This document shows positions 50,138-59,263 of a stretch of 64,000 bases of DNA, piece after piece. The position numbers and the translations under genes were made by a program. The notes under the pieces were generated by a model. It was given only the letters and a program-made list of their open reading frames with translations. It searched no databases and was not told the DNA's origin. How positions within the stretch are numbered: the stretch's first letter is position 1; each line of letters begins with the position of its first letter. Source of the stretch: an uncultured Flavobacteriales bacterium (GTDB taxonomy: Bacteria; Bacteroidota; Bacteroidia; Flavobacteriales_D; Crocinitomicaceae); contig CAIOSO010000033.1 in the NCBI GenBank assembly GCA_903860985.1, positions 1 through 64,000 on the forward strand, given 5' to 3'.

Positions 50138-52099
50138 ATGACCTGGAATTCCCTCTTTCGTAAAAAATCAGTGCACGACATTTTAGAGCAAGTCCGCTTG
50201 AATGATCAAAACAGTGATGCGCATGCATTAGGGAAACACTTGAAAGTAAGAGATTTAGCGGCTTTCGGAATTGCGGCGATTATTGGCGCTGGAATTTTCA
50301 GTACGATTGGAGAAGCGAGTTCTCAGGGTGGTCCAGCCGTAGTTTTCTTATTCTTATTTACCGCAATTGCCTGTGGATTCGCGGCTTTTGCCTACGCTGA
50401 GTTCGCATCCATGGTGCCTGTGTCCGGATCTGCTTACACGTATTCGTATGTAGCCTTCGGTGAAATCATTGCATGGATCATCGGTTGGGCATTGATTATG
50501 GAGTACGCCATCGGAAACATTACGGTCGCCATCTCTTGGAGTGATTATTTCACTAACATGCTTGAAGGAATTCACATTAAAGCACTTGGGATTCCAAACG
50601 GCATTCATCTTCCTAGTTGGATTCAAATGGATTATTTGTCTGCATCGAATGGATTTCACGAAGCCAAAACCTTATTAGCGGCAGGGAAAGAACTGGTGGA
50701 TTTAGATGGATCTTTGATTCTAGCACGAGAAGCTTGGATGAGCGCGCCACAAATTTTTGGCTTTCACCTCATTTTTGATTTGCCGGCATTGTTCATCATT
50801 GTATTGATTACGTGGTTGGTCTACCGTGGAATGAAGGAAAGCCGTAATGCATCCAATATTATGGTACTTATCAAACTGGCTGTCATTTTATTGGTGATCG
50901 GTGTGGGAATGTTCTACGTGGATACGAATAATTGGAGTCCATTCGCACCGAAAGGTGTTACAGGAATTTTGAAAGGAGTTTCCGCTGTGTTTTTTGCTTA
51001 CATTGGATTCGATGCCATTTCAACCACTGCGGAAGAATGTGAGAATCCACAACGGGACTTGCCACGCGGAATGATGTGGGCGATTATCATCTGTACCATA
51101 TTGTACATCATCATCGCGCTTATTTTAACGGGAATTGTTTCCTATGAAAAATTGGCGGTGGGTGATCCATTGGCGTTTGTCTTTGATGAAATTCATATGC
51201 CGAGAATGGCTGGAATCATTTCCATTAGTGCTGTAGTTGCTATGGCTTCCGTTTTATTAGTTTTCCAAATGGGACAACCACGCATATGGATGAGCATGAG
51301 TCGCGATGGATTGTTGCCGAAACGTTTCTCGAAAGTCCATCCGAAGTACAAAACTCCTTCTTTTGCGACAATTGTCGTTGGATTCGTTGTGGCGATACCT
51401 GCTTTGTTTATGAACTTGACTATGGTCACCGATTTGTGTTCCATTGGAACCTTGTTCGCCTTCGTACTCGTGTGCGGTGGAGTCTTGGTGCTTCAAAACA
51501 AAACGGACATTCCACGTGGAAAGTTCAAAACGCCTTTTGTCAATGGTGGACTCGTGATGCCGATTCTGTTGGTTGGAACAATGGTGCTTTTATTCACTAC
51601 CTATCGCACAGAGACAATGGCGTTTGTTCAAAACGAACCGACGTATAAAACGAGTGAAGAAATGTTGTTGCAACTGAGTGAGCCTCAAATCCAAACTTTG
51701 AAAAAAGATGCAATGTCTGTCAATCAGGCTTTGGACGCGAAAAAGAATGTGACTGAATTGGATGAATTGTATGCAGAAGAAGCAGGCGCAATGAAATTAG
51801 CCGAAGTGATTGAGCAAAAAGAATGGAACAACATTCACTTGAAAAATGAAGGCTGGTCGCATTTTGCGAATAAAATTCCTAGTTGGATTTTCATTCTATT
51901 TACTATTTTCATTACCATCATGGCGGTTCGAGGCAAACTTTCCCTTATTCCAATTTTAGGCTTGTTGAGCTGTTTGTATATGATGAGTCAACTAGCATTG
52001 GCAAATTGGATTTACTTCACGATTTGGTTGTTATTGGGCTTGGTGATTTACTTCTTATATGGACGCAAGCACTCGAAATTGGCGCCACATGAGGTTTAA
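50138..52099 (+). CDS. APC-family amino acid permease
   Basis: MTWNSLFRKKSVHDILEQ...LAAFGIAAIIGAGIFSTIGEASSQGGPAVVFLFLFTAIACGFAAFAYAEFASMVPVSGSAYTYSY. Start trimmed to ATG at 50138. Confidence 0.93.
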   Translation: MTWNSLFRKKSVHDILEQVRLNDQNSDAHALGKHLKVRDLAAFGIAAIIGAGIFSTIGEASSQGGPAVVFLFLFTAIACGFAAFAYAEFASMVPVSGSAYTYSYVAFGEIIAWIIGWALIMEYAIGNITVAISWSDYFTNMLEGIHIKALGIPNGIHLPSWIQMDYLSASNGFHEAKTLLAAGKELVDLDGSLILAREAWMSAPQIFGFHLIFDLPALFIIVLITWLVYRGMKESRNASNIMVLIKLAVILLVIGVGMFYVDTNNWSPFAPKGVTGILKGVSAVFFAYIGFDAISTTAEECENPQRDLPRGMMWAIIICTILYIIIALILTGIVSYEKLAVGDPLAFVFDEIHMPRMAGIISISAVVAMASVLLVFQMGQPRIWMSMSRDGLLPKRFSKVHPKYKTPSFATIVVGFVVAIPALFMNLTMVTDLCSIGTLFAFVLVCGGVLVLQNKTDIPRGKFKTPFVNGGLVMPILLVGTMVLLFTTYRTETMAFVQNEPTYKTSEEMLLQLSEPQIQTLKKDAMSVNQALDAKKNVTELDELYAEEAGAMKLAEVIEQKEWNNIHLKNEGWSHFANKIPSWIFILFTIFITIMAVRGKLSLIPILGLLSCLYMMSQLALANWIYFTIWLLLGLVIYFLYGRKHSKLAPHEV

Positions 52100-52706
52100 T
52101 ATACGCTTGGTTTATGTTTCACTGTTGCTTTCATTGGCATCATGTACTCCGCTAATTTTAAAGACGATGGGAATGAAAAAACCGCACATTCCAACCGATG
52201 AAGAATTTTATCATTTCGGACAAAAATGGAACATGAGTATTTATTTCCAGCAAACATTGTTGCCTTCCTATATAGATGAATTAGAAAAAATAGATTCGGT
52301 CAATCCAAAATTAGCCAAGGATTTATTACAACCAATTCAAGCGATGTATTTCGATGCAAGTGGAAAGCTGGTTTCTTTTCACATTAATTGTTATGCGGGT
52401 GGATATCCCAACCTCAACTGGAACAAATTTGGGAATTTCGATCTGTTTCCCGCAAAAACGAATGCGCCATGTGATTCATCCGTGACATTATCTTGGTTAC
52501 TGCCTTATTTGAAACCGGTGGAATTTCCATGTGTCAAAATGAAAGACTTAGATTACACAGTCGTCGTTTTTTGGAGTCGTTGGACCGGAAGACAAAGTGA
52601 ACATTTGGTGGAATATGTTCAAAAGAACATCAAATTAGCGCCTAAAGAAACACGCATACAAGTGATGTACGTCAATACGGATGAAGTTTTCACGAAATTA
52701 TTCTAA
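52089..52706 (+). CDS. Hypothetical lipoprotein
   Basis: [24 protein letters not shown] lipobox-like N-terminus. Overlaps the permease 3' end. Confidence 0.7.
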   Translation: MRFNIRLVYVSLLLSLASCTPLILKTMGMKKPHIPTDEEFYHFGQKWNMSIYFQQTLLPSYIDELEKIDSVNPKLAKDLLQPIQAMYFDASGKLVSFHINCYAGGYPNLNWNKFGNFDLFPAKTNAPCDSSVTLSWLLPYLKPVEFPCVKMKDLDYTVVVFWSRWTGRQSEHLVEYVQKNIKLAPKETRIQVMYVNTDEVFTKLF

Positions 52707-53281
52707 AGTCCAAGGGATTGTTCGATTCCTAAAATCAAGGAATGAATGACTTTGATGTGAATTTCCTGAGCGCGATCGGCGAAGTTGGAATGGGGTGCGC
52801 GAATCTCGATATCGGCTAATCCAGCTAATTTACCGCCGTCTTTTCCTGTCAGGACAATCGTTTTCATGCCTTTCGCTTTTGCAGCTTCGACGGCTAGAAT
52901 GACATTTCTTGAATTTCCGGAGGTCGAAATGCCTAATAGCACATCGTTTGCTTGTCCGAGTCCTTCAATGAAGCGCGAAAAAACGAAGTCGTAGCCGTAA
53001 TCGTTGCTCACGCAGGACAAATGAGAAGGATCGGAAATACTGATGGCAGCAAGTGCACGACGGTTATCGCGAAAACGTCCGCTGAGTTCTTCGGCGAAAT
53101 GCATGGCATCACACATAGATCCACCGTTTCCACAGCTGATGATTTTTCCACCATTTTGAATGGCTTGACTCATCGCTTCAACTGCTTGTAAAATCAGTAA
53201 AAAGTTCGCCTCCGTTTGAAAATTCACCAATGTTTGCTGAGCTTCTTCGAATTGCTGTTGAATCAAGTTGCGTAGTTCCAT
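52703..53281 (-). CDS. gmhA: Sedoheptulose 7-phosphate isomerase (SIS domain)
   Basis: [60 protein letters not shown]. Confidence 0.92.
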   Translation of the reverse strand: MELRNLIQQQFEEAQQTLVNFQTEANFLLILQAVEAMSQAIQNGGKIISCGNGGSMCDAMHFAEELSGRFRDNRRALAAISISDPSHLSCVSNDYGYDFVFSRFIEGLGQANDVLLGISTSGNSRNVILAVEAAKAKGMKTIVLTGKDGGKLAGLADIEIRAPHSNFADRAQEIHIKVIHSLILGIEQSLGL

Positions 53282-53361
53282 GTCTGTTATTTGTCCTCAA
53301 ATTTAAACTAAATTATGTAAGAGCGCGACATGAAGCGGGAGTTTCGTATCTTTGATACATC

Positions 53362-54162
53362 ATGAATTCAAGCTATTTTCATCAAAAAGTCGTGTGGATT
53401 ACCGGAGCATCTTCGGGAATCGGCGAGGAGTTGGCCCGACAATTAGACCGCGCTGGAGCACAATTGATTTTGTCTGCCCGTAACGTAGATAAACTCAACG
53501 AACTGAAAGAAAGTCTTCAGCACAAAGAACAACATTTAGTCGTTCAAGTTGATTTAGCGGAAACGTCCAACGTTGGGCTTTTGGCACAGCAAATCGTTTC
53601 TCATTACGGAAGAATCGACGTGTTGATCAACAACGGTGGAATTAGTCAACGTGCAACGGCCTATGATACGACGATGGATGTCAACCGTCAAATCATGGAA
53701 GTTAATTTCTTCGGAAACATTGCCATGACGAAAGCGGTATTGCCGATTTTTCGTCAGCAAAAGTCCGGGCAAATACTCGTGATCAGTAGCATTGCAGGAA
53801 AATTTGGTTTTTATTTACGTTCAGCTTATAGTGCATCGAAACATGCGTTATTCGGCTACTACGAAAGTTTGGTGATGGAGGAAAGTGACTATCACTTAAA
53901 AGTGACAGTTGCTTGTCCGGGTAAAATCAACACACCTATTTCAACAAATGCGGTAACAGCGGAGGGACAAGCGCATGGACAAATGGACCACAATCAAGCG
54001 ACTGGAATGTCCGTGGAGGATTGCGTAAAACAGTTATTGCATGCTTTAGTGAAGAACAAACACGAAGTATTGATTGGTAACAAAGAACTTCTAGCCGTGA
54101 AATTGAAGCGATTTTTCCCACGGTTATTTTGGAAAATCATACCAAAACAATCACCGACTTAG
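53362..54162 (+). CDS. Short-chain dehydrogenase/reductase
   Basis: VVWITGASSGIGEELARQL, INNGG and SAYSASKHAL (YxxxK). Confidence 0.93.
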   Translation: MNSSYFHQKVVWITGASSGIGEELARQLDRAGAQLILSARNVDKLNELKESLQHKEQHLVVQVDLAETSNVGLLAQQIVSHYGRIDVLINNGGISQRATAYDTTMDVNRQIMEVNFFGNIAMTKAVLPIFRQQKSGQILVISSIAGKFGFYLRSAYSASKHALFGYYESLVMEESDYHLKVTVACPGKINTPISTNAVTAEGQAHGQMDHNQATGMSVEDCVKQLLHALVKNKHEVLIGNKELLAVKLKRFFPRLFWKIIPKQSPT

Positions 54163-54163
54163 T

Positions 54164-54690
54164 ATAGATCAAGCCAAAAAGTGGGGATAAAGAAATTGTT
54201 TTTTTGCTCTTACTTTTTGGCATTGCCCCAAAAAGTAACAAAAAGGTCTAGCGCTTAAAAGATGAAACGACCCTCATCTTCCTTGTTGCTAAAATTTCTG
54301 AAACTCGCGCTCGTACCTCGGCTCAAACAGCCAGAAATTTTAACGCAACTTCGTCGTGAGGGTTGGCGTTACATCTTTTCAAGCGCGAGGAAGCGATCTT
54401 GTGGATGATTCTTGTTATCACTTCGAAGAAAGAAATTCAAAATAGATTCAGGACAGACATAGAATCCGAAGAAAACCCTTTGCTTGAAGAGAGGTCTGTC
54501 CATTCACAGTAAGATCTGCAAAGGGAATCGAATTCGAATCCCGATATTTCGGGATTGATCTTTTTGCGAACTTTTTGGATCAAGCCAAAAAGTGGAAGAA
54601 TAAAAAAGAAAAGAAGAATATTCTGTTTGTTTTAGTGCTCATACTTTTTGGCATCCCCAAAAAAGAAACAAATTCTGATGTGTCGGGAAG
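54164..54690. repeat. Non-coding structured repeat region: two GATCAAGCCAAAAAGTGG copies flanking a long imperfect inverted repeat
   Basis: GATCAAGCCAAAAAGTGG at 54167-54184 and 54578-54595; TACTTTTTGGCAT at 54211 and 54642; inverted repeats GCGCTTAAAAGATG (54251) / CATCTTTTCAAGCGC (54372) and TTGCTAAAATTTCTG (54286) / CAGAAATTTTAACGCAA (54332). Confidence 0.8.
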
Positions 54691-54723
54691 GAATCTTGAG
54701 AATGAAAAGTGTAAACAAAAAAA

Positions 54724-54755
54724 ATAGGCTTCCAAGTGGAAGCCTATTTAGTTAA
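54724..54755 (-). terminator. Rho-independent terminator of the HU gene
   Basis: AATAGGCTTCC-aagt-GGAAGCCTATT. Confidence 0.88.
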
Positions 54756-54769
54756 GTAGAAATTTCTTC

Positions 54770-55042
54770 TTAGTTTACGCTTGAAGAAAGTTCAGAACCT
54801 GCTTTGAAACGAATCGTGTTTTTCGCTGCAATTTGGATAACTGCTCCAGTCTTAGGGTTACGTCCGTTACGAGCATTTCTTTTAGAAATGTCGAAAGATC
54901 CAAAACCTACTAAAGAAATTCTTTCTCCTTTTTTCAATGCACTTGTAGTAGCTCCTACAAATCCGTCTAATGCTTTTTTAGCATCTGCTTTTGACAATCC
55001 TGCTGCTGCAGCCATTGCGTCAATTAATTCCGCCTTGTTCAT
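54770..55042 (-). CDS. HU-family DNA-binding protein
   Basis: MNKAELIDAMAAAAGLSKADAKKALDGFVGATTSALKKGERISLVGFGSFDISKRNARNGRNPKTGAVIQIAAKNTIRFKAG. Confidence 0.97.
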   Translation of the reverse strand: MNKAELIDAMAAAAGLSKADAKKALDGFVGATTSALKKGERISLVGFGSFDISKRNARNGRNPKTGAVIQIAAKNTIRFKAGSELSSSVN

Positions 55043-55278
55043 AATAAATTGGTTTTAATAATTAGTAATAAATTTTATCGTAACAAATATATCTGAATAT
55101 CAATGCGAGTAACGGATTGAGGTGAAAAAAATGCATAAAATGTTGAAAAATCAGTCATTTTGTTAATAAAGCCCCTGATTTTCGTTGATTTTACTAGGTA
55201 TTTGACCCAATACGAAAGGAAAAATATTTTTTGAAGATCATAGCCGAACTAACAATTTAGCCTCATCTTTGTTACTAG

Positions 55279-56748
55279 ATGATGAAGGTTGCGGTAATTG
55301 GATCAGGTATCGGTGGATTGTCAAGTGCTATTCGCTTAGCCAAATTAGGACTAGATGTTTCCGTATTCGAAGCAAATGACTTCGTGGGTGGTAAGGTCAA
55401 CGAACAATGGTTGGGTGAATACCGTTTCGATATGGGTCCATCTGTTTTTACCGAACCAACCTTAATCGAAGAATTGATGTCCTTGTGCGGAAAAGATCCT
55501 TCCTTATTTCTTTATAGACAATTAGGTGAGTCCTGTCGTTATTTCTTTACAGATGGTCAACAAGTAATTGTTCCAGCCGGAATGAAACAAACGGCACAAA
55601 TCTTTGAATCATCTTTTGGAGAAAACCGTCAACGCACTGAACGCTTTTTAAAACGCTTATCGAAGAATTATCAGGCACTGTCACCTGTTTTCATACAGTC
55701 TTCATTACATCGGCTCAATCAGTGGTTTAATAAAGGTATTTTCCGTGCCATTATGCGCATTCCTTATTATGGGATGATTCGAAGCATGAATGCCGTGAAT
55801 GAAGCTCAGTTTAAAAATCCGAAGTCTGCACAATTATTGAACCGAATGGCAACGTATAATGGAAGTAGTCCGTATCGTACTCCCGGACTTTTAAACATTA
55901 TTAGTCATTTGGAATTCAATGAAGGACCAGCCATGCCGATTGGTGGTATGGTTCAAATATCTAAAACACTGCATCAACTTTGCCTCGAACTTGGCGTGAA
56001 GTTTTATGTATCCGAACGGGTGGAGGAAATTCTTCACAGCAAAAATAAGGTCAAGGGAATCCGTACCATCCATCAGAAGGTGGACTGTGACATCGTCGTT
56101 TCAAACATGGATGTTCATTTCACCTACGAGCGATTGCTGAACGGATTACATGAACCGAAAAAGATTTTACGTCAAGAGAAGTCGAGCAGTGCCATTGTGT
56201 TTTATTGGGGCATGAAATCTAGTTTCAATGAATTGGGTATACACAATATATTTTTTGCAGGGGATTATCAAGCAGAATTTGAGGCGATTTTTGAAACGAA
56301 AACGCGTTATGCCGATCCAACCATATACGTGCACATCACCTCAAAAGTAGAAAAAGGCGATGCGCCAGAGGGATCAGAAAATTGGTTTGTGATGGTCAAT
56401 GCACCAATTAACGTTGGCCAAGATTGGGATGTATTTGTTGCAGAGACACGTCGAACGTGTATCGAAAAATTATCGAAAGCATTGAAACGCGACATAGAAT
56501 CCCTGATTGAAGTAGAAGCGATCAATGAACCGAGAAAAATAGAATCCGTTTATTTCGGTAAACAAGGCTCCATTTATGGAAATTCATCGAATAGTGCGTT
56601 CTCTGCATTTTACCGGCATCCAAATTTCTCCAAAACTTTGAAAGGATTGTATTTTGCGGGTGTAACCGTTCATCCCGGCGGAGGAATACCATTGGCCTTG
56701 AACAGTGCGAAGATTGTTGAGCGTTGTGTGAGGGAGGACTTCCGATAG
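55279..56748 (+). CDS. Phytoene desaturase-family (CrtI/CrtD-like) FAD oxidoreductase
   Basis: VAVIGSGIGGLSSAIRLAKLGLDVSVFEANDFVGGKVNEQWLGEYRFDMGPSVFTEP and C-terminal LYFAGVTVHPGGGIPLALNSAKIV. Confidence 0.9.
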   Translation: MMKVAVIGSGIGGLSSAIRLAKLGLDVSVFEANDFVGGKVNEQWLGEYRFDMGPSVFTEPTLIEELMSLCGKDPSLFLYRQLGESCRYFFTDGQQVIVPAGMKQTAQIFESSFGENRQRTERFLKRLSKNYQALSPVFIQSSLHRLNQWFNKGIFRAIMRIPYYGMIRSMNAVNEAQFKNPKSAQLLNRMATYNGSSPYRTPGLLNIISHLEFNEGPAMPIGGMVQISKTLHQLCLELGVKFYVSERVEEILHSKNKVKGIRTIHQKVDCDIVVSNMDVHFTYERLLNGLHEPKKILRQEKSSSAIVFYWGMKSSFNELGIHNIFFAGDYQAEFEAIFETKTRYADPTIYVHITSKVEKGDAPEGSENWFVMVNAPINVGQDWDVFVAETRRTCIEKLSKALKRDIESLIEVEAINEPRKIESVYFGKQGSIYGNSSNSAFSAFYRHPNFSKTLKGLYFAGVTVHPGGGIPLALNSAKIVERCVREDFR

Positions 56749-56843
56749 TCAGAACCTCTAACTAAAAATTTTACTGGTAGAAAAACTTTTCTTGGATGAA
56801 TGTGCTATGGCATTAATAAATATAATAGCAAACATTTTATAAT

Positions 56844-56866
56844 TAATAGTATTACTATTATATTTG
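56844..56866 (+). promoter_or_regulatory. Candidate TetR operator overlapping the -7 box of the tetR-ABC-hlyD-tolC operon
   Basis: Perfect inverted repeat TAATAGT-att-ACTATTA (56844-56860) overlapping TATATTTG (56859-56866, TAnnTTTG). Confidence 0.65.
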
Positions 56867-56885
56867 CACTTCAATTAAAATACAC

Positions 56886-57563
56886 ATGAATCAACTGTTT
56901 TCTAAAATGTCCGTTCCGATGAATGAACATTTGTTCCTGAAAGATCCAACTTCCTCTGAATTAGGTCAAAAAATCATCAGTGGAAGTATTTCTTTGATTT
57001 CATCACTTGGTTTTGAGAAGTTTACCTTCAAGAAATTAGCTGTGGAAATTGATACAACCGAAGCATCTATTTATCGTTACTTCGAGAGCAAACAAAAGAT
57101 TTTGCTTTATTTGATTAACTGGTATTGGTCGTGCATGTGGTTCCGCATCCATATGGGTACACAAAACATAAACGATGCTGAAGTTCGATTAAAAAATTGC
57201 ATTCACATCTTAGCAGCCATTCCGAATCCAACAAATGAACTTGTTCTGGAGAATGAATTGGAATTGAAACAAATTGTCATCAATGAGTCATCAAAGGTCC
57301 TTTTGACAAAGAACGTGGATGATGAAAATCAAAACGGCGCCTTTTCTGTATATAAAAAGGTGGTAGAATTCGTTTCATCCATCATTTTGGAAATTAATCC
57401 AAGGTATGAATTTCCGAATATGCTGATTTCCACAATGATTGAGGGGAGTAACCAACAACGCTTTTTTGCCGCACATCTTCCACGCTTAACCAACGTGAAC
57501 CCACACGAGGAATTTATCGAAACATTTTTTATGGATTTAATTAACAAAACAATCAATAAATGA
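56886..57563 (+). CDS. TetR/AcrR-family transcriptional regulator
   Basis: N-terminal HTH: IISGSISLISSLGFEKFTFKKLAVEIDTTEASIYRYFESKQKILLYLI. Confidence 0.88.
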   Translation: MNQLFSKMSVPMNEHLFLKDPTSSELGQKIISGSISLISSLGFEKFTFKKLAVEIDTTEASIYRYFESKQKILLYLINWYWSCMWFRIHMGTQNINDAEVRLKNCIHILAAIPNPTNELVLENELELKQIVINESSKVLLTKNVDDENQNGAFSVYKKVVEFVSSIILEINPRYEFPNMLISTMIEGSNQQRFFAAHLPRLTNVNPHEEFIETFFMDLINKTINK

Positions 57564-59263
57564 GCTTAACAGAAACAAAATTAATCTCTCGATTTTGGCA
57601 ATTGCTAAAACCAGACCGTAAAGAAATCCGGAACTTATACCTATTCTCTATTTTGAGTGGATTACTATCGCTTGGACTTCCTCTGGGTATACAAATGATT
57701 ATTAATTTCATTGAACTAGGACAGCTCAGTGTTTCCTGGTTCGTTCTGGTATTCTTGGTTGTCATGTCCATTGGGTTATCTGGATTATTGAATATATTTC
57801 AATTGCGTATCACTGAAAATTTGCAGCAACGTATTTTTACACGTTCCGCGTTTGAATTTGCTGGACGCATACCAAACATTAAATTAACGGAGCTCTTTCA
57901 AAAGTATGCGCCAGATTTATCCAATCGCTTTTTTGATACATTGACCATTCAGAAATCGTTGTCAAAACTTCTGATCGATTTTACAGCGGCCGTATTACAG
58001 TTGTTATTCTGTCTTTTATTACTATCCTTTTACCACAGTTTCTTTATTTTCCTCGGTATATTTTTATTGCTTATTCTGGCTGTAATCATTCGACTTACTG
58101 CACCAAATGGCATGCGTACTAGTATGGAGGAGTCCAGTTATAAATATAAAGTGGCAGCATGGTTGAAGGACATCACTCATGCCCGCTTTAGTTTCAAATT
58201 GGCGGGTTCGCATCAAATGAATATGGATCGAACAGATGCCTTTGTGAATGGATATTTAAATGCAAGGGACAATCACTTTAAAGTGCTGATGAAACAGTAT
58301 GGTTACTTGATCTTATTCAAAATTTTAATCGCCCTTTGTTTTTTAATTCTTGGAGGAATCTTAGTCATTAATCAACAGATGAATATCGGTCAGTTCGTTG
58401 CCTCTGAGATTATTTTTCTTTTGATTATTGGTTCAGTGGAGAAATTGATACTCAGCATTGAGGTGGTGTATGATGTTCTCACAGCCATTGAGAAAATCCG
58501 TCAAGTAACTGACCTTACTTTAGAAAATGTTGAGGGAGAGATCATGCCGGAATCTGTTGGACTTGGTTTTTCGGTTAAATTTGAACGTGTTTCCTTTGAA
58601 TTTGAGGAGCTTCAACAACCGATTTTAATCAATGTTGATTTGTCCATAGAGAAAAACGAAATCATTGGGATAGTCTCTGATTCTTCCCTTACTTCCAATG
58701 TACTCTTTTGTTTGATGACAGGTATGTACGAAGTCAACAAAGGCTGTGTCTCGTTGAATGGAATGCCAATTGATAACTTGAAAAAATCTTCCTATCGGGA
58801 GTACATTGGAACGTATATTCCCCAGGATCATTTGTTGTTCGATAATGTCATTGAAAATGTGCGGTTTGGACGAAATCAATACGATATTGGTGAGGTAGAA
58901 CAACAGCTTAGCAGCTTAGAACTAACTTCGTATATACATTCCTTACCAAATAAATACCATTCGATTCTTAATCCTGAAGTGCATTTATTGCCTCATGACG
59001 TCAAGATTAAATTATTAATGGCGCGTGCCTTGCTCGGACAACCATCCCTATTTTTAGCAGAACAACCAACCGCGGGCTTAACAAGTTCTCAAAAAGAAGT
59101 TATTCTTTCCAGCTTATTCAATTCCATCAATAAAACCAGTTTAATCGCAAGTAACGATTTGGATGTTTTAAGTAGATGTCCGCGCATCATTGCTTTTAAA
59201 AATGGACAAGTGTGTTTCGATGGAAACTATGCATCATATCTGAAATTTGAAAAGACATGTTAA
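57560..59263 (+). CDS. ABC exporter-like protein with degenerate, probably non-hydrolytic nucleotide-binding domain
   Basis: N-terminal exporter-like membrane domain; C-terminal NBD retaining the Q-loop (YIGTYIPQDHLLFDNVIENVRFG) but with altered Walker A, signature, Walker B Glu and H-loop. Confidence 0.85.
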   Translation: MSLTETKLISRFWQLLKPDRKEIRNLYLFSILSGLLSLGLPLGIQMIINFIELGQLSVSWFVLVFLVVMSIGLSGLLNIFQLRITENLQQRIFTRSAFEFAGRIPNIKLTELFQKYAPDLSNRFFDTLTIQKSLSKLLIDFTAAVLQLLFCLLLLSFYHSFFIFLGIFLLLILAVIIRLTAPNGMRTSMEESSYKYKVAAWLKDITHARFSFKLAGSHQMNMDRTDAFVNGYLNARDNHFKVLMKQYGYLILFKILIALCFLILGGILVINQQMNIGQFVASEIIFLLIIGSVEKLILSIEVVYDVLTAIEKIRQVTDLTLENVEGEIMPESVGLGFSVKFERVSFEFEELQQPILINVDLSIEKNEIIGIVSDSSLTSNVLFCLMTGMYEVNKGCVSLNGMPIDNLKKSSYREYIGTYIPQDHLLFDNVIENVRFGRNQYDIGEVEQQLSSLELTSYIHSLPNKYHSILNPEVHLLPHDVKIKLLMARALLGQPSLFLAEQPTAGLTSSQKEVILSSLFNSINKTSLIASNDLDVLSRCPRIIAFKNGQVCFDGNYASYLKFEKTC

